Shown here: positions 33,821 through 41,959 of the stretch, one piece after another
Layout of the letters: the number at the start of each line of letters is the position of its first letter
Position numbering within the stretch: position 1 is the first letter of the stretch
DNA from: Lachnospiraceae bacterium
GTDB taxonomy: Bacteria; Bacillota; Clostridia; Lachnospirales; Lachnospiraceae
Direction of reading: 5' to 3'
DNA length: 41,959 nucleotides
Assembly: GCA_016286555.1 (NCBI GenBank)
Contig: JAEETA010000021.1
Coordinates: 1-41,959 of the forward strand
Position numbers and translations under genes: made by a program
Notes under the pieces: model-generated
Told to the model about the DNA's origin: nothing
The model's input: the letters and a program-made list of their open reading frames with translations, nothing else
The model's database searches: none

Positions 33821-35167
33821 TCATTCCGCATCCGGATCTGCTTCCCGCACGATCTCCCGCACCTGTTCCAGGGAAAGCCCCTGCTCTCTGGCGATGCGGG
33901 CCAGATCCTCATATTCGTATTTTCTGCGTTTGACGCCGTAGCCCACGGAAGTTTTGACGCGGACATCGCCGTGGACCGTATGCACAAAGCCGATCTCCCG
34001 CTCCAGAATGTATCGTTTCATCACCGCTTCCCGCACACCGATGGTGGTGGTGTAGCGATAGATGAGCCGGATCATTTTTTCCCGGTCCTCAGGAGAGCAG
34101 ATCACCCGGAGCAAAATACCGGGGCGGCTCTTCTTCATCTCGATGGGAACGGTATAGACCTCTCTGGCGCCTCCCGCAAAAAGCTGCTCCGTTGCAAATC
34201 CCACTTCCTCGCCGGTCATGTCATCCACATTGCAGGAAAGTTCCACCACGGAATCCGTCTCATCCTCCGTCTCTCCCAGCATGGCCCTGACACAGTTGGC
34301 CACGGGAAAATCCTTCTTTCCCATGCCGTATCCGACAGAGTTTACGCGCATGACAGGCATGTCACCAAACCGGGTGGCAAAATGCTTTAGAAGAGCAGCT
34401 CCCGTAGGGGTGCAAAGTTCTCCCTCCACTCTGCCGCCGTAAATGGGAATGTCCCGCAGGATATATGCTGTGGCAGGTGCAGGAACCGGCAGAATGCCAT
34501 GAGCGCAGCGCACCTTTCCGTATCCCACATGAACGGGAGAAACCACCACCTGCTCCGGTGCGATCTCCCGCATCAGGAGACACACTGCGGCAATGTCCGC
34601 AATGGCGTCCATGGTGCCCACCTCGTGAAAATGGATCTCCGTCACGGGGACGCCGTGCACAGTGCTCTCCGCCTCCGCAATGAGACTGTACACATGCATC
34701 ACATCTTCCACCACCGCTTTCGGGAGGTGCATATGCTCCTCTACGATGTGACGGATGTCCGCCATGCTGCTGTGGTGGTGGTGATGATGGCCCTCGTGGT
34801 CATGGTCATGCCCATGGTCGTGGTCATGTCCGTGGTCATGGTCATGTTCGTGGCCATGGTCATGTTCGTGGCCATGGTCATGTTCGTGGCCATGGTCGTG
34901 CTCGTGATCATGCCCATGGTCATGCTCGTGATCATGGGAGGGATCGAACATCTCCTCGCCCTCCTCCGTGCCTGCCACCGATACTTTCATATGGGTTCCC
35001 GTGATGCCGCACTTCACGGATCTTTCCGACACAAACGTCACATCAGGAATTCCCAGGTCGTTCAGCTTCTTCAAGTAAGCGTCCGAATCCGGCATCAGCT
35101 CCAGCAGTGCCGCCGTCAGCATATCTCCTGCGGCCCCCATGCCGCAGTCCAAATAGAGTGTCTTCAT
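33821..35167 (-). CDS. larC: LarC, nickel-pincer cofactor nickel insertase
   Basis: A 448-residue protein that inserts nickel into the pyridinium dithiocarboxylic mononucleotide to complete the nickel-pincer cofactor. It starts LYLDCGMGAAGDMLTAALLELM; HFHEVGTMDAIADI and VSPVHVGYGKVRCAHGILPVPAPAT follow, then ELCTPTGAALLKHFATRFG and the C-terminal domain CNVDDMTGEEVGFATEQLF with MKKSRPGILLRVICSPEDRE. The gene is one continuous frame, unlike the Lactobacillus form made by ribosomal frameshift. Residues 78-132 are a His/Asp/Gly/Glu-rich insert with about 30 His ending in six in a row, likely a nickel store. It starts 18 nt after larB. Confidence 0.95.
   Translation of the reverse strand: MKTLYLDCGMGAAGDMLTAALLELMPDSDAYLKKLNDLGIPDVTFVSERSVKCGITGTHMKVSVAGTEEGEEMFDPSHDHEHDHGHDHEHDHGHEHDHGHEHDHGHEHDHDHGHDHDHGHDHDHEGHHHHHHSSMADIRHIVEEHMHLPKAVVEDVMHVYSLIAEAESTVHGVPVTEIHFHEVGTMDAIADIAAVCLLMREIAPEQVVVSPVHVGYGKVRCAHGILPVPAPATAYILRDIPIYGGRVEGELCTPTGAALLKHFATRFGDMPVMRVNSVGYGMGKKDFPVANCVRAMLGETEDETDSVVELSCNVDDMTGEEVGFATEQLFAGGAREVYTVPIEMKKSRPGILLRVICSPEDREKMIRLIYRYTTTIGVREAVMKRYILEREIGFVHTVHGDVRVKTSVGYGVKRRKYEYEDLARIAREQGLSLEQVREIVREADPDAE
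34772..34936 (-). repeat. His-Asp repeat region within larC
   Basis: A tandem array of CAT/CAC-GAC-CAT-GGC-type codons encoding HDHGHEHDHGH units, about 165 bp. Because it is so repetitive it is prone to slippage, and copy number may vary between strains. The opposite strand also stays open across it but that frame is a shadow. Confidence 0.85.
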
Positions 35168-35185
35168 TTGCGTACCCCCAAATCG

Positions 35186-35935
35186 CTATTTCGTTAGATG
35201 ATTTATTAACCCTGCCTGATATCCGGCCCCGAATCCGTTGTCGATATTCACCACGGACACACCGCTGGCACAGGAGTTGAGCATGGATAGTAACGCAGAG
35301 ATACCGTGGAAGGATGCACCGTACCCCACACTGGTGGGCACAGCGATCACGGGACAGTCTGCCAGGCCGCCGATGACGCTGGCCAAGGCACCCTCCATTC
35401 CCGCAATGGCAATGATGACGGAAGCGCTCATGATCTCGTCCAGGTGAGGCAGGAGTCTGTGAAGTCCCGCAACGCCCACATCATAAATCCGCTGCACTTC
35501 GTTCCCGAAGCATTCTGCTGTCAGCGCTGCTTCCTCGGCCACAGGCACATCGCTGGTGCCCCCCGTGGCTACCACGATCCTGCCCAGCCCAGTGGGCGCC
35601 GGGATCTTTCCGATGATGCCCACCTTAGCGTCCGCGTGATAGTGCAGTCCCGGCAGGTCTGATAACGCCGCAGCTTTTTCGGCATCCATCCTGGTGATCA
35701 GGATGGGCTCCTGACCGTTTTTGATCATGCTTTCCGCGATGCCCCGGATCTGTTCCGCCGTTTTCCCGGCGCCGTAGATCACCTCCGGAGCCCCCTGCCG
35801 GAAGGCTCTGTGATGGTCCACTTTGGCAAAGCCCAGATCCTCAAAGGGCTCCCGTTTGATCTGCAGAAGGGCATCCTCCACGGACACGTCTCCGTCCCGT
35901 ACCCCCTCCAGTAGTCTCCTGATCTCTGTATTCAT
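35186..35935 (-). CDS. larB: LarB, nickel-pincer cofactor synthase
   Basis: A 249-residue enzyme that carboxylates and hydrolyses nicotinic acid adenine dinucleotide to pyridinium-biscarboxylic mononucleotide, the first step of nickel-pincer cofactor synthesis. N-terminal helical part: [47 protein letters not shown]. The C-terminal half resembles AIR carboxylase ([24 protein letters not shown], then [20 protein letters not shown] and [32 protein letters not shown]). GAGGG lies before the ATG. larE and a LarA-type enzyme are not in this window. Confidence 0.94.
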   Translation of the reverse strand: MNTEIRRLLEGVRDGDVSVEDALLQIKREPFEDLGFAKVDHHRAFRQGAPEVIYGAGKTAEQIRGIAESMIKNGQEPILITRMDAEKAAALSDLPGLHYHADAKVGIIGKIPAPTGLGRIVVATGGTSDVPVAEEAALTAECFGNEVQRIYDVGVAGLHRLLPHLDEIMSASVIIAIAGMEGALASVIGGLADCPVIAVPTSVGYGASFHGISALLSMLNSCASGVSVVNIDNGFGAGYQAGLINHLTK

Positions 35936-35966
35936 AAATTTGTACCCTCAAAAATATGTGAAAATT

Positions 35967-36003
35967 CAAAATCAGCGGCTCTGTCTTGAAGGCAGAACCG
36001 CTG
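35967..36003 (-). terminator. Intrinsic terminator after the small membrane-protein pair
   Basis: CAGCGGTTCTGCC (36003-35991) and GACAGAGCCGCTG (35985-35973) pair with a mismatch and a wobble around a 5-nt loop, then ATTTTGAATTTT. It lies just past the stop at 36015 and upstream of larB, which shows no clear promoter of its own. Confidence 0.65.
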
Positions 36004-36014
36004 TTCATTCGATC

Positions 36015-36326
36015 TTATTTCTTCAGAAGTGTCTTTCTTACCGCACCTCTGGGATCCTTCACCAGGAGGACCACTACCCATACAACCAAGCCCAGGGCCA
36101 CTACGGAGATCCCCAGGAAAAAGTCATTGAGCATATCCGCAGGTTCCGGTGTAAAGTAAGCTTCCCGAAGCTCCGCATATTCGAAGATGGCATCTACCAG
36201 CCACATCAAAGATGCGCCCCAGTACATAAAGCAGAGTATGCTGACCTTCATCTCATCCTCCGGTGCATTTCTGTACCAGATCACCGTAGAGATCACGGCC
36301 GCAAATACCGCTGTCAGTAAGGTCAT
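36015..36326 (-). CDS. Small three-TM membrane protein, unknown function
   Basis: A 103-residue protein with hydrophobic segments at about 1-17, 27-47 (VSILCFMYWGASLMWLVDAIF) and 68-88 (FFLGISVVALGLVVWVVVLLV) and a basic tail KDPRGAVRKTLLKK. The acidic loop EYAELREAYFTPEPADMLND is between segments 2 and 3. I do not recognise a named family. It starts 12 nt after the 36339 gene stops, so the two are partners in one operon. Confidence 0.75.
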   Translation of the reverse strand: MTLLTAVFAAVISTVIWYRNAPEDEMKVSILCFMYWGASLMWLVDAIFEYAELREAYFTPEPADMLNDFFLGISVVALGLVVWVVVLLVKDPRGAVRKTLLKK

Positions 36327-36338
36327 GGTGTCCCCTCC

Positions 36339-36752
36339 TTATGCCTTGCTCTCCGCTTCCTCCGCGGTCTGCTGCGCTGCCTTCTTCTCCACCGCGCTGC
36401 TGACGGCTACCATGCCCAGCCACGCCACCGTGACAAGGGCAGCCATGGTAACGCCCACCGTGGACATCTCATGCAGCATCTCCGCAGCGTCTGCGGGATC
36501 CGAAGCAGCGGTCAGGAACGGGAACCAGGGCACCACCTCACCGTGCCACACATGCTCGAACGCAAGGAGTCCGGAGCCGCCCCAAAGCATATTCCGCAGC
36601 CAGGAGAGCTTCCTGGTAAAAGGAACCTTGGGAACCTGGACTTCCTTCAAAGCTTCTTCCCGATTACCGGAAGAGAGCGCCTTCTTCTCAGCCACATGCT
36701 CTGCGATGGTAACGATCACCGCTTCCGTTGTAGGTACCAAAAAACATCCCAT
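36339..36752 (-). CDS. Conserved small membrane protein, unknown function
   Basis: A 137-residue protein starting MGCFLVPTTEAVIVTIAEHVAEKK. A KLSWLRNMLWGGSGLLAFEHVWHGEVVPWFPFL segment and a second hydrophobic stretch TVGVTMAALVTVAWLGMVAVSSAV are visible, with a charged Ala/Glu/Lys-rich tail. The FEHVWHGE His/Glu cluster in a membrane context could bind a metal, which is only a guess. I recall similar unnamed proteins in Clostridia. GGAGG lies 8-9 nt before the start. Possibly attenuated: a 7-bp AT-rich hairpin with seven T lies directly upstream. Confidence 0.8.
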   Translation of the reverse strand: MGCFLVPTTEAVIVTIAEHVAEKKALSSGNREEALKEVQVPKVPFTRKLSWLRNMLWGGSGLLAFEHVWHGEVVPWFPFLTAASDPADAAEMLHEMSTVGVTMAALVTVAWLGMVAVSSAVEKKAAQQTAEEAESKA

Positions 36753-36769
36753 ATTTCAACCTCCAATAC

Positions 36770-36794
36770 AAAAAAATAATCAGGCCGGATTATC
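36770..36794 (-). terminator. Weak leader hairpin with U-tract ahead of the small membrane genes
   Basis: GATAATC (36794-36788) and GATTATT (36781-36775) pair over 7 bp around a six-base loop CGGCCT, followed by seven T and then the GGAGG site. The stem is AT-rich, so termination would be inefficient. Confidence 0.35.
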
Positions 36795-36824
36795 TTTCCT
36801 CTACCCTTAAATCCTAACACAGTA

Positions 36825-36864
36825 AGGGCCGATGTTTCAACCAAAAAAGCGAAGCATCGGCCCT
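36825..36864. terminator. Stem-loop between the permuted GH3 gene and the small membrane genes
   Basis: AGGGCCGATG arms at 36825-36838 and 36851-36864 pair over 14 bp with one wobble and a 12-nt loop. It lies 29 nt after the GH3 stop. The minus-strand U-tract is poor (TTACTG), so it may act as an mRNA 3' end rather than an efficient terminator. Confidence 0.5.
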
Positions 36865-36892
36865 CAAAATATCCTGTTTTGAGATCACAAAC

Positions 36893-39304
36893 TCAATCCA
36901 GCCGGAGGATCATTTCCACGACGCGCTGTGCGCAGGAAAGCAGGTCCTCACGGGTCAGGGCGCCCATCTCCATAGCGCGCTTTACCCGCTCGGGATAGCC
37001 GTTTGCCATCTTCACATCGTTTCCTGCCAGGATCTCCTTGTAATGCTCGGCCCGGTTCCACCAGTCGGAGGTCACCATGCCTTTGAAGCCCCACTCTCCC
37101 CGGAGGATGTCCGTCAGCAGCTCCCGGGATTCCGATGCCCGCTGCCCGTTGATGGCGTTATAGGCGGACATGATGGTCAGAGGATCCGATTCCTTCACAA
37201 TGATCTCGAAGGGCTTCAGATAGATCTCCCGCAACGCCCGCTCCGACAGTCTGGAGTCGCAGTTTTTCCGGTTGACTTCCTTGTTGTTGGCCGCAAAATG
37301 CTTGACGCTGGCTCCCACATGGTGGGACTGGATGCCCCGCACCATGGCGGCGCCCATCCGTCCGCTTACCAGTGGATCCTCGGAATAGTACTCAAAGTTC
37401 CGTCCGCACATGGGATTACGGTGAATGTTTACCGCAGGGGTGAGCCAGATGTGGAGATTGTTCTCCTTTAGCTCCGCGCCGCCTGCTGCGCCCACTGCCT
37501 CCACCAGTTCTTTGTTCCAGGTACATGCCAGCATGGTAGCACAGGGCCATGCGGTGGTGGGGATCCCGCAATCCGCACTGAGGCGCACCCCCGCAGGGCC
37601 GTCGGCGGTCATGACGGAGGGAATGCCGTAGGCCGGCTGATTTCCCATGCCCCAGGTATTGGCCACGCCCGTGTTAGGCTGACCTCCCAGGAGGTCGATG
37701 AGTTCCTCGTCGGAAAGCTGCTCTACAAATTCCCGGGAAGTGATCTTCCCCTCATACACATCCATCAGGGGATGCACGCCTTCCGCATAGGGGTGCATCA
37801 TCATATAAACAGGTCTTCCCTTGGCGGCGGGAACCATGGCTTCCTCCGACCCGGGACTCAGTTTTTCAAAAATGCAGGCATTGATATCCGGCTCCGGGCC
37901 CGTCTCCAGAGCTTCGTAGCTGCCGTCTGCCAACATGCGCTTTGCCAGATTCACAGGGGCCAGATGAGAAGTAAGCTGCCTGCAGATCACATCGCTTTCC
38001 ACTTTATACACATAGTCCAGAAGCTCTGCTTCCCGCACGCTGCCGCCCAGCAGGAAGTGATAGTCTCCCGCTTCCGTCACCCAGGCAGACTTCCGGATCT
38101 TCCCCAGATCGTCGTAGGATGCCAGCTGCTCCAAAGCCACGGCCAGATCCAGTTCGCTGCTCTCGCCCGGGGCCAGGTCCGCAGTTTTTTCAAAGGCTGC
38201 CAGCACGGATGCGGGCTTTCCAAGCTTCCCCCGGGGTGCTCTGAAATACAGGGCCGCCACTTCTTTTCCGGAGACGGCGCCGGTGTTGGTAACCCGAACC
38301 CGGAAGTGCAGGGCATCCTCCTCTTTTTCTACTGTAAGCAACTCCCGGGTGAACTTCGTGTAGGACAGGCCGTGGCCGAAGGGATAGACCACCCGCTCTT
38401 TGGCTCCGGGAATCGTCTCAAAATACCGGTATCCCACGTAGATGTCCTCGGTGTAATCCACATGGAAATGGGATTCAAAAAAGCCCTCTGTGGAAGGATA
38501 ATCCTCCAGTCTGCCCGCAAAGGTATCCGTCAGCCTGCCGGAAGGATTCACCAGTCCCAGAAGCACGGATGCCGCGGCTCTGCCGCCTTCCATGCCTCCC
38601 TGCCACATCACCAGGGCAGCCTTCACCTGCTGCCTGTCCCGGATCCAGGTGGTATCGATGACGCCGCCGATATTCAGCACCGCGATCACCCTGTCAAAAG
38701 CGCCGCACACTGCATCCAGAAGGGCTTCCTCCTCCGCCGTCAAGTAGAAATCCCGCTTGGGAAAGAGCCGATGGAGTTCTCCCGGCATGGTGGTTTCCCC
38801 CGCCCAGGGATTGGGCTCCCCGGTGTAATCCACCTCCGCTCTGTCGGAACCTTCCGCGGAAAAGCGGGAGACGGTAAACACGGCCGTGTCAGCAAAGCGT
38901 CTGGCATCCGCCACCATTTCCGCAGGCAGCGCAGGCTCGGAGATCATGCCCGGAGCGCAGCCTTTTCCGTACTCTTCCTCCACGTAGGATCTGTAAAAAT
39001 CACAGAGAGGTCCATAGCTTTCCGCACCCAGCATGGACAGGCCGTCGTAGAGATTATGCACATATCCCGTGTACACGTCGCCGCTGCCGCCGCCACCCTT
39101 CACATAGTCAAAGGTGCCTTTGCCGAAGAGTGCCAGCTTCCCGCTGCCGGAAAGGGGCAGGATTCCGTCCTCGTTTTTCAGAAGGACGCAGCCCTCCTTT
39201 GCTGCATTACAGGAAAGTTTCCTGTGTTCTTCACTCATTGTGACACGCTTGTCACCATTTAAAGGAACCCCCGGCTGATACAATGCTCTGGCCCATTTTT
39301 TCAT
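36893..39304 (-). CDS. GH3-family glucosidase with permuted domain order
   Basis: An 803-residue GH3 enzyme in which the domains are reversed. Residues about 25-330 are the sandwich domain normally second (KEGCVLLKNEDGILPLSGSGKLALFGKG, then PFGHGLSYTKFTREL). The fibronectin-like domain is next (to about 430). The barrel with substrate pocket comes last (TADGPAGVRLS, TPAVNIHRNPMCGRNFEYYSEDP, KHFAANNKEVNRK and the nucleophile Asp747 in MVTSDWWN). This order is known from Butyrivibrio fibrisolvens and Ruminococcus albus beta-glucosidases. No signal peptide. Divergent from the acyltransferase-3 gene. Confidence 0.93.
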   Translation of the reverse strand: MKKWARALYQPGVPLNGDKRVTMSEEHRKLSCNAAKEGCVLLKNEDGILPLSGSGKLALFGKGTFDYVKGGGGSGDVYTGYVHNLYDGLSMLGAESYGPLCDFYRSYVEEEYGKGCAPGMISEPALPAEMVADARRFADTAVFTVSRFSAEGSDRAEVDYTGEPNPWAGETTMPGELHRLFPKRDFYLTAEEEALLDAVCGAFDRVIAVLNIGGVIDTTWIRDRQQVKAALVMWQGGMEGGRAAASVLLGLVNPSGRLTDTFAGRLEDYPSTEGFFESHFHVDYTEDIYVGYRYFETIPGAKERVVYPFGHGLSYTKFTRELLTVEKEEDALHFRVRVTNTGAVSGKEVAALYFRAPRGKLGKPASVLAAFEKTADLAPGESSELDLAVALEQLASYDDLGKIRKSAWVTEAGDYHFLLGGSVREAELLDYVYKVESDVICRQLTSHLAPVNLAKRMLADGSYEALETGPEPDINACIFEKLSPGSEEAMVPAAKGRPVYMMMHPYAEGVHPLMDVYEGKITSREFVEQLSDEELIDLLGGQPNTGVANTWGMGNQPAYGIPSVMTADGPAGVRLSADCGIPTTAWPCATMLACTWNKELVEAVGAAGGAELKENNLHIWLTPAVNIHRNPMCGRNFEYYSEDPLVSGRMGAAMVRGIQSHHVGASVKHFAANNKEVNRKNCDSRLSERALREIYLKPFEIIVKESDPLTIMSAYNAINGQRASESRELLTDILRGEWGFKGMVTSDWWNRAEHYKEILAGNDVKMANGYPERVKRAMEMGALTREDLLSCAQRVVEMILRLD

Positions 39305-39401
39305 ACGTTTTTCCTTCCTTCATCGTCTGCAGAATGTCAGATACGTTTCTGTTCTATCAGTTTATCACATCATTCCGTAACGCAATAGATATGGCACTCT
39401 T

Positions 39402-39428
39402 TTGAGAAAAATGCCTTTGGAGTATAAT
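39402..39428 (+). promoter_or_regulatory. Promoter of the acyltransferase-3 gene
   Basis: TATAAT at 39423-39428 with TTGAGA at 39402-39407, a short 15-bp spacer. The -10 box is perfect, but the -35 assignment is uncertain. Confidence 0.5.
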
Positions 39429-39473
39429 CTATGCCATGAGGTTTTAAGAGATCCTTCGGAAGGGAGAGACAAA

Positions 39474-40658
39474 ATGGCTTATCTGGTCTATCTGGTGTAC
39501 CCGCTGCTGGCATTGGCTCTTTTGTGGGGAAGCAGCCTGAAAAAGCGCGGCGAATGGAATGAGGAAGTATTTTCTCTGCGGCAGATGAAGGCCATGCAGG
39601 GATTCATTGCCCTGTGCATCCTGCTCCATCACTGCGGGCAGAAGACCTCCGCCTCCTGGATCGATCAGCGCTACTATGTGCCGGGGCTGGACTTTTTCGT
39701 CCCCATCGGGTATATCCTGGTATCCTTTTTTACCTTTGCTTCCGGTTACGGACTCTATAAGAGCTTCCATGCAAAGCCCCATTATCTGAAGGATCACTTC
39801 TTCCGGAAACGGGTGGTGCCCATTCTGGGCATCGGGTATGTAGTCTGCCTGGTATATCTGGCGGTGCGATTTTTCCTGGGGGAACGGATTACGGGGCAGA
39901 AGCTCCTTTGGTATCTGACGGGCCTGAAGCTGTGCAACCCCAACAGCTGGTACGTCTATATCATGCCCCTCTTCTATCTCGCATTTTTCCTGGCCTTCCG
40001 ATTCATCAAGGACGAACGGAAAGCCCTCGCTGCGGTACTGCTTTTTACCATCGCCTATCAATTGCTGGGCGCATCCATCGATCACAACGACTGGATCATG
40101 CGGGGCGAGTGGTGGTACAATTCCATCCACCTCTTTGTGGTGGGACTCTTTGTGGCAAAGCACGAAACGGCGATCCTGGAGCACATCAAGAAGCACTATG
40201 TGAGGTACCTGGTGCTGGGGATCCTGGGCGTTCTCCTCTTTACAGGCTTTACGAAATTTGCCAAGTCCTTTTTCTCCTACTACGGCGAAAACTGGGGCGC
40301 TCCAGACAAGGTACTGCGGCGGATCATCTGTCTGATCTCCGAGATCCTGGTCTCCTCCTCGGTGGTGTTTACGGCTTATCTCATCGGCATGAAGCTTCGG
40401 ATCGGAAACCGCTTCCTGGCCTTTCTTGGGAGGATGACCCTGGAGTTCTATCTGATCCACGGGGTCTTTGTGGAGCTGTTCTGCTACTCCTTTGCAGGGG
40501 AGCTGCCCAGCCTGTATTACATCCGGAACAACGGTCTCTTCGTGCTGGTGGTGTTTGCCCTGGGGCTTCCCTCCGCCATGCTTTTAAAGAAAGTGGGAGA
40601 CCTATTCCGCCTCTCCCCGTCAAAAGCAGTATCCCCGGAACAGAAAACGGAAAAATAA
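39474..40658 (+). CDS. Acyltransferase-3 family membrane protein
   Basis: A 394-residue protein with about ten membrane segments. Family marks are MKAMQGFIALCILLHHCGQ with the catalytic-type His pair near residue 50, FTFASGYGLYKSF, FFRKRVVPILGIGYVV, and the terminal LGRMTLEFYLIHGVFVELF. Members transfer acetyl or other acyl groups to sugars or lipids of the envelope. The start at 39474 has GGAAGGGAG 9 nt upstream; the in-frame ATG at 39402 overlaps the promoter and is rejected. No partner genes show the substrate. Confidence 0.88.
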   Translation: MAYLVYLVYPLLALALLWGSSLKKRGEWNEEVFSLRQMKAMQGFIALCILLHHCGQKTSASWIDQRYYVPGLDFFVPIGYILVSFFTFASGYGLYKSFHAKPHYLKDHFFRKRVVPILGIGYVVCLVYLAVRFFLGERITGQKLLWYLTGLKLCNPNSWYVYIMPLFYLAFFLAFRFIKDERKALAAVLLFTIAYQLLGASIDHNDWIMRGEWWYNSIHLFVVGLFVAKHETAILEHIKKHYVRYLVLGILGVLLFTGFTKFAKSFFSYYGENWGAPDKVLRRIICLISEILVSSSVVFTAYLIGMKLRIGNRFLAFLGRMTLEFYLIHGVFVELFCYSFAGELPSLYYIRNNGLFVLVVFALGLPSAMLLKKVGDLFRLSPSKAVSPEQKTEK

Positions 40659-40712
40659 GGGTGATCGAGAGGGCAGGCTCCTGCTCTGCTGATTTCCGGA
40701 TTGTTGCCACAT

Positions 40713-40744
40713 AAAGAGGCCATGCCGGACGGCATGACCTCTTT
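40713..40744. terminator. Bidirectional terminator between convergent genes
   Basis: AAAGAGGCCATGCC (40713-40726) and GGCATGACCTCTTT (40731-40744) pair over 14 positions with one mismatch and a 4-nt loop, with short T runs on both strands. It sits between the acyltransferase-3 stop and the receptor stop. Confidence 0.8.
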
Positions 40745-40769
40745 TGTGATACCCGGATTTTTATAGCGA

Positions 40770-41959
40770 TTATACGGTAAAGAACTTCACGTTCTCGTTG
40801 ATCTGGTCTGCGGCATCTGCCACGGAAGCAGCTGCAGCGGACACGCTGTCGCTGGAGGCTGCCACTTTCCTGGAGCTGTCCGTCAGCTGATTGACGGTAG
40901 CGGTGATCTCCTGGGTGGTGGCGGACTGCTCCTCGGAGACGGAAGCCATGTTGGTGGCCACGTCGTTTACCTGCTCCATCTGGCCTGCCATCTTTGCCAT
41001 AACCTCGCTTGCACGGGTCAGATCGTCGGTGATCTGCTGGAAGGTAGCTGCAGCATTGGTGATGGCTTCGGAGTTCTCGTTGATCATCTTCGTATTGTGC
41101 TCGGACTTCGTTGCCAGATCCCGCACCTTCCCGGTAATGCCGCTGATGATCTCGGCGATCTGCTTGGTGGCATCCGCACTGTTGTTTGCCAGCTGGCCGA
41201 TCTCCGTAGCGACTACGGCAAATCCGCGGCCTGCTTCGCCTGCGCGGGCAGCCTCGATGGAAGCGTTCAGACTCAGCAGATTGGTCTGGGCCGCAATGCT
41301 GTTGATCATATCGATGATCTGGGTGATCTGCTCCGCAGCTTCATCCACGGAACGGACCGCATTGTTCATCTCGTTCATGGATGCAACGATGTCGCTCATG
41401 CCGTCACTGACATGGCTCATATCCGTTCTGCCGACGCCGGCCTTTTCCACCAGCTCGTCCATGTTTTCCTTCACTTCCCGCTCGGACTCGGTCAGATCCA
41501 CCACGGTGGTAGCGAGGGTCGTAGCGTTTTCCGCCACCTCGGTGACAGACTCTGCCATGGCCTGCATGCTGTCCAGGATCAGTTCCATGGACTCGGCCTG
41601 CTCCTTGGCCTCGGTGGTCAGAACCTCTGCGGTATCCTTGGACGCCTTGGAGTCCACCTCCAGTCGCTCGGACACATCCTTGATGTTCCGCACCGCATCA
41701 CGGATGTTGGACACCAGGCCGTTCATGGACTGATTCATAAATGCGATCTCGTCATCGCCGTCAGCCTTGATCTCCACGGTAAAGTCGCCGCTGCTGATCT
41801 GCTTGATGTTGTCCGTCAGAGCCGCTACGGGCTTCCGGATCATCTTGCCCAGAGTGGTAATAAACAGGACAATGATGACAACCATCATTACCAGGCCCAC
41901 AATCACGATACCGCCGATCAGGCTGTATATGCTGGAATGAACCTCCGAAGCCTTGGCAT
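40770..41959 (-). CDS. Methyl-accepting chemotaxis protein, C-terminal part (5' end outside window)
   Basis: At least 396 residues; the frame is open at the window edge with no start, so the N-terminal sensor is missing. A membrane segment ([26 protein letters not shown]) is followed by a HAMP domain ([45 protein letters not shown]). A long coiled-coil signalling domain follows, with the conserved hairpin tip [47 protein letters not shown], which binds CheA/CheW. Ligand unknown. It shows that the organism probably is motile or uses a chemosensory pathway. Confidence 0.95.
   Translation of the reverse strand, partial: AKASEVHSSIYSLIGGIVIVGLVMMVVIIVLFITTLGKMIRKPVAALTDNIKQISSGDFTVEIKADGDDEIAFMNQSMNGLVSNIRDAVRNIKDVSERLEVDSKASKDTAEVLTTEAKEQAESMELILDSMQAMAESVTEVAENATTLATTVVDLTESEREVKENMDELVEKAGVGRTDMSHVSDGMSDIVASMNEMNNAVRSVDEAAEQITQIIDMINSIAAQTNLLSLNASIEAARAGEAGRGFAVVATEIGQLANNSADATKQIAEIISGITGKVRDLATKSEHNTKMINENSEAITNAAATFQQITDDLTRASEVMAKMAGQMEQVNDVATNMASVSEEQSATTQEITATVNQLTDSSRKVAASSDSVSAAAASVADAADQINENVKFFTV

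Noticed and set aside
34499-35197. Plus-strand ORF with Val/Met repeats opposite larC
   Set aside because: The repeat is simply the reverse reading of the larC histidine codons.

Overview
The window looks like a chromosomal piece of a Clostridia member, most likely a Lachnospiraceae-type gut anaerobe. Supporting signs are strong AGGAGG ribosome binding sites, Gram-positive TTGACA/TATAAT promoters, a Bacillus-type PurF, a type III glutamine synthetase beside a GS-ANTAR regulator pair, GPH sugar symporter plus GH3 glucosidases, and PadR/DUF4097 modules. Genus cannot be read from the sequence. Almost all genes lie on the minus strand.

Layout. (1) 1-6.7 kb is AT-rich and accessory: a truncated AMP-dependent ligase fused to a foreign frame, a serine recombinase, a HicAB toxin-antitoxin pair, a TaqI-like series of TAACAA repeats, a DUF402/TraX pair, an unrecognised membrane protein with an orphan HicA-like toxin, and a protein with an AraC HTH at its N-terminus. 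(2) 6.8-24 kb is a nitrogen-assimilation block on the minus strand. In transcription order it is gltB-gltD, then glnA-ANTAR regulator, then glnN (type III GS)-asnB-pyrG-purF, then an ammonium transporter fused to PII. (3) 24-28.4 kb holds a DMT transporter, a lipoprotein with a structured leader, and a plus-strand PadR-HAAS membrane protein-DUF4097 operon behind an array of 14-nt operator-like repeats. (4) 28.4-36 kb is a minus-strand run larB-larC-GPH symporter-GH3 glucosidase-MATE pump. (5) 36-42 kb holds two small membrane proteins, a domain-permuted GH3, an acyltransferase-3 protein and a partial chemotaxis receptor.

How it works together. The central block brings ammonium in (Amt), makes glutamine (two unrelated GS types), and spends glutamine nitrogen on glutamate (GltBD), asparagine (AsnB), CTP (PyrG) and purines (PurF). 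Its four transcription units each start with TTGACA, an exact 17-bp spacer and a -10 box. Each is followed within about 5-35 nt of the predicted start by an intrinsic-terminator hairpin; three of these (gltB, glnN, glnA) and the second amt hairpin share a GGCAAAGGCGUC-like 5' arm. The only RNA-binding antiterminator candidate nearby is the ANTAR protein, which is translationally coupled to glnA and whose receiver domain has lost its phospho-acceptor Asp. I infer a small attenuation regulon controlled by this GS/ANTAR pair. Three sensory parts of the block depart from the textbook: no phospho-Asp in the receiver, Met at the PII Tyr51 position, and Lys at the GS flap-glutamate position.
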